Assembly (NCBI GenBank): GCA_028876585.1
Contig: JAGWRL010000160.1
Location: forward strand, 1 to 7,559
Source of the DNA: Pseudomonadota bacterium
GTDB taxonomy: Bacteria > Pseudomonadota > Alphaproteobacteria > Rhizobiales > Beijerinckiaceae
Reading direction: 5' to 3'
Length of the DNA stretch: 7,559 nucleotides
The position numbers and the translations under genes were made by a program. Each line of letters begins with the position of its first letter. Positions within the stretch are counted from its first letter, which is position 1. The notes beneath the pieces are model-generated. The model was not told the origin of the DNA. It saw only the letters and a program-made list of their open reading frames with translations, and ran no database searches. Shown here one piece after another: positions 1 through 4,959 of this stretch.

Positions 1-1
1 C

Positions 2-400
2 TACGTCGGTCAGGCGGTCGCCAGGGCGATGATCCCGCGCCGGCGCGGCTGCATCATCAACATCGCCTCGGTGCAGAGCGAGTTGGCGCGCACCAATATC
101 GCGCCCTACACCGCCTCGAAGGGGGCGGTGAAAATGCTGACTAAGGGCATGGCGACCGATTGGGGCCAGCACGGCTTGCGCGTCAACGCCATCGCGCCCG
201 GCTATTTCCGCACCGAACTCAATCAGGCTTTGATCGCCGACGAGAAATTCAACAATTGGCTCGTCAACCGCACGCCGATGCGGCGCTGGGCCGATGTCGG
301 CGAACTCGAAGGCGCGGCGGTGTTCCTCGCCTCCGACGCGTCCAGCTTCGTCAATGGTCATGTGCTCTACGTCGACGGCGGCATCACGGCCTGCCTGTAG
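2..400 (+). CDS. SDR-family oxidoreductase, C-terminal part (gluconate 5-dehydrogenase-like)
   Basis: The gene enters from the left edge, so only the last 132 residues are visible. The Rossmann GxxxGxG cofactor motif and roughly the first 120 residues of this ~250-residue family lie outside. The visible part carries the classical SDR catalytic residues: Ser in IASVQSE (residue 23 of the fragment), then YTASK with Tyr36 and Lys40. The conserved RVNAIAPGYFRTELNQ segment follows (60-75), and the family's usual ending is present (FLASDASSFVNGH, then YVDGG). The PGYFRTELNQAL and RTPMRRW stretches resemble gluconate 5-dehydrogenases, which interconvert D-gluconate and 5-keto-D-gluconate with NAD(P)H in the cytoplasm. 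The SDR assignment is secure. The exact substrate is inference, and 2-deoxy-gluconate or other sugar-acid/polyol dehydrogenases remain possible. The reading frame is intact to its TAG stop. Confidence 0.9.
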   Translation, partial: YVGQAVARAMIPRRRGCIINIASVQSELARTNIAPYTASKGAVKMLTKGMATDWGQHGLRVNAIAPGYFRTELNQALIADEKFNNWLVNRTPMRRWADVGELEGAAVFLASDASSFVNGHVLYVDGGITACL

Positions 401-444
401 CTGACGACATAAGCGTCTTTTATGGCCCCATTAACCAATTCAAT

Positions 445-466
445 CCAAAGTCGAGTTGGGCTTTGG
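445..466 (+). other. Stem-loop in the SDR-to-hypothetical gap
   Basis: CCAAAGTC (445-452) can pair with GGCTTTGG (459-466), using one T-G wobble, around a six-base loop. The hairpin lies 45 bases after the SDR stop and 14 bases before the next start codon. No T-run follows, so it is not a classic intrinsic terminator. It could affect mRNA stability or translation of the downstream gene. A TTAACCA element at 431-437 lies just upstream. This is a structural observation only. Confidence 0.3.
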
Positions 467-480
467 GGCGAAGGGCGAAA

Positions 481-1017
481 ATGGCGATTGCAATGGGGCT
501 GCTGGAGATTCTGGCCTGCGCGGCGGCCGCCGCGATGACCACCTATCTCATGATGGAGAAGCGCGAACTGCTGCAATTCACCTCGGCCAAGGCCGAGGAA
601 CTCTACACGCTGGTGGAGAGCTTCGATCAAGGGCTCAACGTCTATTTCTCGAAAACCTGTTCGATGATCGCCGAGGGCTACGCCTATAATTCGAACGGCG
701 ACGCCGACTGGACCAAGCTGATGCTGGATCTGGCGCGGGCGCGGATGCTGATCAGCTTCTATTTCCCGGCGCTGCTGCCGACCGCCAAGCGCGCCGACGC
801 CGCTTTGTCGGCCACCGTCGGCGCGATGCGCCGGTTTCAGGCCAACCGGCAGGACGAACCCACCATTCTGGCGCTAGAACAGACGCTGATCGACATGCGC
901 GAGACGCTGGACGCGCTCAAGCACGCGGTGGTGATGGCGCATCGCGACAATGGCCGCCCCCGGCTGGCGCGGCGCCGGCACAAGACCGCCGCGCAGGCGT
1001 TGCGCATGGCGGCGTGA
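481..1017 (+). CDS. Hypothetical protein with N-terminal membrane anchor
   Basis: I do not recognise this 178-residue protein. Residues about 2-24 are hydrophobic and Ala/Leu/Met-rich (MAIAMGLLEILACAAAAAM), consistent with a single membrane anchor, or less likely a signal peptide. The rest looks alpha-helical and includes AKAEELYTLVESFDQGLNVYFSK, a DWTKLMLDLARARM segment with a conserved-looking FYFPALLP, a helix rich in Gln/Glu/Leu, and a very basic C-terminus (RPRLARRRHK). The ATG at 481 is chosen because the hydrophobic segment starts there and the open frame upstream overlaps the SDR gene. The preceding AAGGG is only a weak ribosome-binding site, and ATG 493 is an alternative start. The gene lies 80 bases after the SDR stop and a GC hairpin follows it, so it may be a single-gene unit. 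Coding is supported by an open frame with GC-rich third positions and a sensible protein composition. Function is unknown. Confidence 0.7.
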   Translation: MAIAMGLLEILACAAAAAMTTYLMMEKRELLQFTSAKAEELYTLVESFDQGLNVYFSKTCSMIAEGYAYNSNGDADWTKLMLDLARARMLISFYFPALLPTAKRADAALSATVGAMRRFQANRQDEPTILALEQTLIDMRETLDALKHAVVMAHRDNGRPRLARRRHKTAAQALRMAA

Positions 1018-1020
1018 GGC

Positions 1021-1048
1021 GGCGCGGGCCGCAATTGCATCCCGCGCC
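1021..1048 (+). terminator. Possible hairpin terminator after the hypothetical gene
   Basis: GGCGCGGG (1021-1028) and CCCGCGCC (1041-1048) are perfect 8-base inverted arms around a 12-base loop, beginning three bases after the TGA of the upstream gene. The position and stability suit a transcription terminator or 3' stability element. There is no T-tract after it, so if it terminates transcription it is not a canonical intrinsic terminator. GC-rich genomes form such stems by chance fairly often. Confidence 0.35.
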
Positions 1049-1100
1049 CGCCGTGCTACGGACCCCGGCGATTGTGTGGGCGGCGCCGGCGTCGCCCGCC

Positions 1101-1105
1101 GGGAG
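1101..1105 (+). promoter_or_regulatory. Ribosome binding site deciding the ppx start
   Basis: GGGAG lies eight bases before the TTG at 1114. The farther in-frame TTG at 1072 has no comparable site and would add an Arg/Pro-rich stretch that looks non-coding. The start at 1114 is therefore preferred. Confidence 0.55.
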
Positions 1106-1113
1106 TTTGGATA

Positions 1114-2148
1114 TTGGCTTCAACGCAAACGTTGAGCCCGGGCGCCAATGGAGCGGCGGCGGAGGTTCGTCCGCCGTCGTCGCGGGTTTATGCGGCGCTG
1201 GACCTGGGCACGAACAATTGCCGGCTGCTGGTCGCGCGGCCCGCCTACGACGGTTTTCGGGTGATCGACGCCTTCTCGCGCATCGTGCGGCTGGGGGAGG
1301 GGCTGACCCAAAGCGGCCGGCTGTCTGACGCGGCGATCGAGCGCACGATGGAGGCGCTGCGTATCTGCCGCGACAAAATGCGCAGCCGCGGCGTCACCCG
1401 CGCCCGCCTCGTCGCCACCGAGGCGTGCCGCTCGGCCAGCAACGGCGCGCAATTCCTTCTCGACGTGCGCGACCGGCTCGGGCTGCATCTCGAAATCGTC
1501 GACCGCGAGACCGAGGCGCATCTCGCCGCCGCCGGCTGCGGCGAGTTGATCGACGACAGCGCCGAGGCGACCGTGCTGTTCGACATCGGCGGCGGCTCGT
1601 CCGAGATCGTCTGGATGACTCGCGGCGCCAACGGCGCTCGCCGGGTGGCGGCGTGGGAATCCTTGCGGCTCGGGGTGGTGTCGCTGGCCGAGACCTTTGG
1701 CGGCGACGACGTGACGCCGGAAATCTTCGCGGCGATGACCGCGCGGGTCGATTCGGAACTGGCGCCCTTCGCTCAGCGCGTGTCCGCTGAGCGGCGCTGC
1801 GCGCGCTTCCATCTGCTCGGCACCTCGGGCACGGTGACGACGCTGGCCGGCGTGCATCTCGATCTGCCGCGCTATGACCGGCGCGCCATCGACGGCTTGT
1901 GGCTGTCGCGCGCGCAGGTGGACGGCGCGATCGCCCGGCTCCGGGCGATGAGCTACGCCGAGCGGGCGGCCAATGGCTGCATCGGCATCGAGCGCGCCGA
2001 TCTGGTGCTGGCGGGCTGTGCGATTCTTGAGGCGATTCGCGGCCGCTTTCCCGCCGAGCGCATCCGCATCGCCGACCGGGGCTTGCGCGAAGGCATCCTC
2101 TCGCAGCTGATGCGCGCCGACCGCGCCCCCGCGAGATACGGCGCATGA
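1114..2148 (+). CDS. Ppx/GppA family phosphatase (exopolyphosphatase / pppGpp phosphohydrolase)
   Basis: From TTG 1114 this encodes 344 residues, a normal length for the compact single-catalytic-unit Ppx/GppA proteins of alphaproteobacteria. The family belongs to the ASKHA (actin/Hsp70/sugar kinase) fold and hydrolyses terminal phosphates from polyphosphate or pppGpp, linking phosphate storage and the stringent response in the cytoplasm. Three signatures are visible in order: the phosphate-1 loop [12 protein letters not shown] (29-40), the second glycine-rich loop DIGGGSSE (157-164), and LGTSGTVTT (235-243). The ETEAHL segment (Glu134 region) matches the position of the family's catalytic glutamate. 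The first ~24 residues are low-complexity and lie before the fold. The protein lacks the long C-terminal helical domains of E. coli Ppx. The stop overlaps the rlmE start (ATGA). Family membership is very likely. Whether it prefers polyphosphate or pppGpp cannot be told from sequence, so no symbol is given. Confidence 0.93.
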   Translation: MASTQTLSPGANGAAAEVRPPSSRVYAALDLGTNNCRLLVARPAYDGFRVIDAFSRIVRLGEGLTQSGRLSDAAIERTMEALRICRDKMRSRGVTRARLVATEACRSASNGAQFLLDVRDRLGLHLEIVDRETEAHLAAAGCGELIDDSAEATVLFDIGGGSSEIVWMTRGANGARRVAAWESLRLGVVSLAETFGGDDVTPEIFAAMTARVDSELAPFAQRVSAERRCARFHLLGTSGTVTTLAGVHLDLPRYDRRAIDGLWLSRAQVDGAIARLRAMSYAERAANGCIGIERADLVLAGCAILEAIRGRFPAERIRIADRGLREGILSQLMRADRAPARYGA

Positions 2149-2858
2149 GCGGCGCCGGCGGTTCGGGGCACGAGGGCGGACGGGCGCTGAAGACGCGCGT
2201 CAAGACGGCGCGCAAGCGCAGCCTGTCCTCGACGCTGTGGCTGGAGCGCCAGCTCAACGATCCCTTCGTCGCCAAGGCGCGGATGGAGGGGTTTCGCTCG
2301 CGCGCGGCCTATAAGCTGAGCGAGATCGACGACAAATACCGGCTGTTCAAGCCGGGCGGGCGGATCGTCGATCTCGGCGCGGCGCCGGGCGGCTGGGCGC
2401 AGGTGGCGGCCGAACGGGTCAAATCGCGCGAGGGCAGGGGCCGGGTGATCGGCATCGACCTGCTGGAGATCGAGCCGATCGCCGGCGTCGAATTCCAGGT
2501 GATGGACTTCCACGATCCCGAAGCGCCCGAGGCGTTGCGCGCCTGGCTGGCGGGGCCGGCCGACGGGGTGATGTCCGACATGGCGGCCAATGCGACCGGC
2601 CATCGCAAGACCGATCATCTGCGCATCGTCGGGCTGGCGGAACTGGCGGTGGATTTCGCCTGCCAGGTGCTGACGCCGGGCGGGTTCTTTCTGGCCAAGG
2701 TGTTTCAGGGCGGCGCGGAAGGCGATCTTCTGGCGCGGCTGAAGCGGGACTTCGCCGCCGTGCGCCACCTCAAGCCCAAGGCGAGCCGCGCCGACAGCGC
2801 GGAAAAATACGTGCTGGCGACCGGCTTTCGCGGCGCGGCCGGCCCGTCCGGCGCCTGA
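2145..2858 (+). CDS. rlmE: 23S rRNA (uridine-2552-2'-O)-methyltransferase RlmE (FtsJ/RrmJ)
   Basis: The 237-residue protein is a SAM-dependent Rossmann methyltransferase that 2'-O-methylates U2552 in the A loop of 23S rRNA at a late step of 50S assembly. Motif I is [10 protein letters not shown] (75-84), followed by the acidic GIDLLEIE (103-110). The FtsJ catalytic set K-D-K-E is complete: Lys57 in RAAYKL, Asp145 in MSDMA, Lys185 in LAKVF and Glu220 in SAEKYVLA. These keep the spacing of E. coli RlmE (K38, D124, K164, E199). The protein is longer than E. coli RlmE (209 residues), mainly through a basic N-terminal extension ([16 protein letters not shown]), which may help rRNA binding. Its ATG overlaps the ppx stop by four bases (ATGA) and has only a weak upstream purine stretch, so translation is probably coupled to ppx. 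Confidence 0.96.
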   Translation: MSGAGGSGHEGGRALKTRVKTARKRSLSSTLWLERQLNDPFVAKARMEGFRSRAAYKLSEIDDKYRLFKPGGRIVDLGAAPGGWAQVAAERVKSREGRGRVIGIDLLEIEPIAGVEFQVMDFHDPEAPEALRAWLAGPADGVMSDMAANATGHRKTDHLRIVGLAELAVDFACQVLTPGGFFLAKVFQGGAEGDLLARLKRDFAAVRHLKPKASRADSAEKYVLATGFRGAAGPSGA

Positions 2859-2859
2859 T

Positions 2860-3018
2860 TCAGCGCAAAAAACCCAGTCCGATCAAGCCCGACAGGATCA
2901 GGAACACCGCGATGATGTAGTTGAGCAGCCGCGGCATGATGAGAATCAGCACGCCGGCGACCAGCGCGGCGAGTGGCTGGATATGCGCGACGCCGAAGGT
3001 GAAGTGAGCGAAATGCAT
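2860..3018 (-). CDS. Small DUF3096-type membrane protein
   Basis: This short minus-strand gene encodes 52 residues. The sequence reads MHFAHFTFGVAHIQPLAAL at the start and then two hydrophobic helices, VAGVLILIM and NYIIAVFLILSGLIGLGF, separated by PRLLNY. The pattern QPLxALxAGxLILIMPRLLNYIxAxxLIxxGLIGL is what I know as the DUF3096 family: tiny two-helix inner-membrane proteins, common in proteobacteria and of unknown function. The ATG at 3018 is preceded by GGAG (3030-3033 on the plus strand) at an 11-base distance, a usable though slightly long spacing. The stop is one base from the rlmE stop, so the two genes converge and each terminator region would fall inside the other gene. It is divergently arranged with the large repeat gene across 3019-3390. 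Confidence 0.82.
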   Translation of the reverse strand: MHFAHFTFGVAHIQPLAALVAGVLILIMPRLLNYIIAVFLILSGLIGLGFLR

Positions 3019-3202
3019 GGTCGGTCCGGCTCCGTTGTGGCGCGTTCCGCGATGACCCCAACGTGAAATAACGCCGGCCGCGCGGATTCGTTCGCGACAA
3101 ACCTATCACGCCGAACGTCGATCGCGCGGGCGCCGGTTAACCCTAAGATCAAGCTATCGCCATTTCCGTTCTAAATGAGCGATTAAGGGCGTGACAAGGA
3201 AG

Positions 3203-3224
3203 GGGGTTAACGATTAGTTACCCC
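3203..3224. promoter_or_regulatory. Interrupted dyad containing a CtrA-like TTAA-N7-TTAC
   Basis: GGGGTTAAC (3203-3211) and GTTACCCC (3217-3224) are inverted with one extra base in the left arm and GATTA between them. Read as direct half-sites, TTAA (3207-3210), seven bases, then TTAC (3218-3221) is one mismatch from TTAA-N7-TTAA, the consensus of the alphaproteobacterial cell-cycle regulator CtrA. The site lies 167 bases before the GTG start of the repeat gene. Binding is inference. Confidence 0.35.
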
Positions 3225-3243
3225 ACGTGAGGGGCGGCGGCAT

Positions 3244-3261
3244 CGCAACCCCGGGGTTGCG
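3244..3261. promoter_or_regulatory. Perfect 18-bp palindrome, operator candidate
   Basis: CGCAACCCCGGGGTTGCG is its own reverse complement over all 18 bases. Right after it, GTTGC (3256-3260) can instead pair with GCAAC (3262-3266), and a further GCAAC follows at 3267-3271, so the region has repeated GCAAC/GTTGC half-sites. This fits an operator for a dimeric repressor upstream of the repeat gene, or an RNA hairpin in its leader. No T-run follows, so it does not look like a terminator. Confidence 0.45.
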
Positions 3262-3379
3262 GCAACGCAACTTGGTCGAAGTTTGCGAGTGGGATGCGGC
3301 TTCGATGCGTTGCGTGGCGTCTCGATCTGTTGCCGAAGCAGAAATCTGAACGAACCGCCTTGCTTACGGGTTCCCGACT

Positions 3380-3383
3380 GGAG
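3380..3383 (+). promoter_or_regulatory. Ribosome binding site deciding the repeat-protein start
   Basis: GGAG lies seven bases before the GTG at 3391, a good spacing. The upstream in-frame TTG (3283) and GTG (3289) lack such a site and would add a 34-36-residue Cys/Arg-rich stretch unrelated to the repeats. Confidence 0.6.
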
Positions 3384-3390
3384 CTCTTGC

Positions 3391-4959
3391 GTGTCAAAGC
3401 TTTATTACGCCGCGCCGAATTCGACCGGTAACTATGTCATCTGGGTGACGGACGGCACCACCTACGGCACGCACAATATTTTTGGCGGAACGCAGAATTT
3501 CGGCGCGCAGAGCCCCTACGGCTTCGTGGCTTTCGGCAATTCCGCGATATTCGCCGGCGTCGATCCCAGCGGCTACACCGGCGTCTGGATCACGCAGGGG
3601 ACCGGCGCGACCACGGTCGAACTCGTCTCGGGCCAGCAGAACGCGGCCACGCTCAGCCCGCAACAATTCACCGTCGTCGGCGCCCATGTGCTGTTCGCCG
3701 GGCAGGACGTCAACAACAAGACGGCGCTGTTCTCCACCGCCGGCGTGAGCGGCGACGCGCAGGCCCTGCTTGAATATGACAAGCCGCGCAATCGCTTCAC
3801 CGCCTTCGGCAATTTCGCGGTCGCCGCCGATTCCGATATTTCCGGCAGCGCCGAGATTTGGGTCACCGACGGCACGGCCGCCGGCACGACGCTGCTCTAT
3901 ACGCAGGCGACCTCGGCCGATTACGACGACAATTTCGCGCTCGCCGGGGTCGGCGGCTATGCTTTGTTCGAGGCGACCGACAGCAGCGGCGCGCGCGGGC
4001 TGTTCTCGATCCACGGCGCCGCGGGCGGCATGACGGAACTGCTGACCGGCCGGCAGGGGCTCTATCCCACCACGCCGTCGGCGCTCACCGTCGCGGGCGA
4101 CAAGGCGTTCTTTTCCGCCTTCGATTCGCTCGGCCGCAACGGTCTGTGGGTGACCGACGGCACGGCGGGCAACACGCGCGAAATCCTGTTCAACGCCAAC
4201 GGCGTTCCGCTCAATCCGATCGACCTGACCGCGATCGGCGGCAAAGCCGTGTTCCAGGGCAGGGACAGCGCCGGCGCGACCGGCATTTTCTGGAGCGACG
4301 GGACTTCCCTCGGCACGCATGAGATCGGCGTCGGCGTGCTCGGCCAGAACGTCGCGTCGCCCAATTTCACCGCGCTCGGCGCGCTGGCGCTGTTCGTCGC
4401 GCCCGATGCGAGCGGCGACCTCGGCCTGTGGGTGACTGACGGGACCAACGCCGGCACGAGCGAGATCGAGGCCGGGTTGCAGGGCGCCTACAGTCTGTGG
4501 CCCTCCAATTTCCTCGTGGTCGGCGCGCGCGCCTATTTCGAGGCGACCGATTCGTCGGGTAAGGTGGGCGTCTGGACGACCGACGGCACGGCCGCCGGCA
4601 CGCTCGAAATCGCCGCCGGCCAGCAGGGCGCCTATACGATGGTGCCGCAGAGCCTGACCGCTTACGGCGCGCGAATGGCGTTCGTCGGCCTCGATTCTCT
4701 CGGCCATTACGGCGTCTGGGTCAGCGACGGCACGCTCGCCGGCACGAGCGAGGCGTTGTCGCTGCCGACCGGCTCGACCGGCGTCGCGCCGACCATCATG
4801 GGCATCTCCGGCACGGACCTGATCGTGGCCGGTTACGACACCACCGGCGCGCTGGCGCAATGGTCGGTCGACGGCGTGCCGGCCGATTCGCGCAAGATTT
4901 CGAGCAATGCGCCGCTCGGCGCGTCCTACACCGTCAACCTGCCCACCCATGCCGCCAAC
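3391..4959 (+). repeat. ELWxxDGT-type repeat array (~11 units)
   Basis: Protein-level tandem repeats of ~47 residues run from the first tryptophan (residue 18) to the last (residue 491). Clear signatures are WVTDGT (units 1, 4, 6 and 8), FWSDGT (7), WTTDGT (9), WVSDGT (10) and WSVDGV (11). Units 2 (WITQGT), 3 (FSTAGV) and 5 (FSIHGA) are degenerate at the D-G-T turn. Between turns each unit has an AFGNxAxFxAxDSSG-like strand pair, such as FEATDSSG and FSAFDSLG. Confidence 0.85.

Larger units (their letters stand above)
3019..3390. other. Gene-free divergent regulatory region
   Basis: These 372 bases separate the DUF3096 gene from the repeat-protein gene and contain no convincing ORF. They are locally richer in A/T than the flanks (around 3135-3220) and hold several dyads: GGTTAACC (3135-3142), GGGGTTAAC/GTTACCCC (3203-3224), CACGTG (3224-3229) and an 18-bp palindrome (3244-3261). 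GTGACA (3191-3196) resembles a -35 hexamer, but nothing at the right spacing is a good -10, so I do not assign a promoter. The frame of the downstream gene stays open back to 3283, but its codons there do not resemble the repeat protein. I recognise no riboswitch. Confidence 0.6.

Noticed and set aside
160..480. Upstream in-frame extension of the 481-1017 gene to 160
   Set aside because: It would overlap the SDR coding region in another frame and gives an Arg/His-rich sequence typical of a shadow frame. The hydrophobic N-terminus at 481 is the natural start.
1394..2275. 293-codon minus-strand frame across ppx and rlmE
   Set aside because: The translation is Arg/Ser/Pro-rich without motifs, and it lies opposite two well-supported genes.
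1953..2768. 271-codon minus-strand frame opposite ppx and rlmE
   Set aside because: It is a shadow of rlmE codon bias and has no domain signature.
2831..2857. GC inverted repeats at the end of rlmE as a bidirectional terminator
   Set aside because: The arms are short (about five bases), overlap each other and lie within coding sequence. Such stems are common by chance at this GC content.
2705..3109. 134-codon minus-strand frame over the DUF3096 locus
   Set aside because: It is in a different frame from the convincing two-helix DUF3096 protein, has a basic low-complexity product, and overlaps rlmE extensively.
3244..3261. Intrinsic terminator reading of the palindrome
   Set aside because: No T-run on either strand next to it, no gene ends nearby, and it has no loop when fully paired. 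An operator or leader element fits better.
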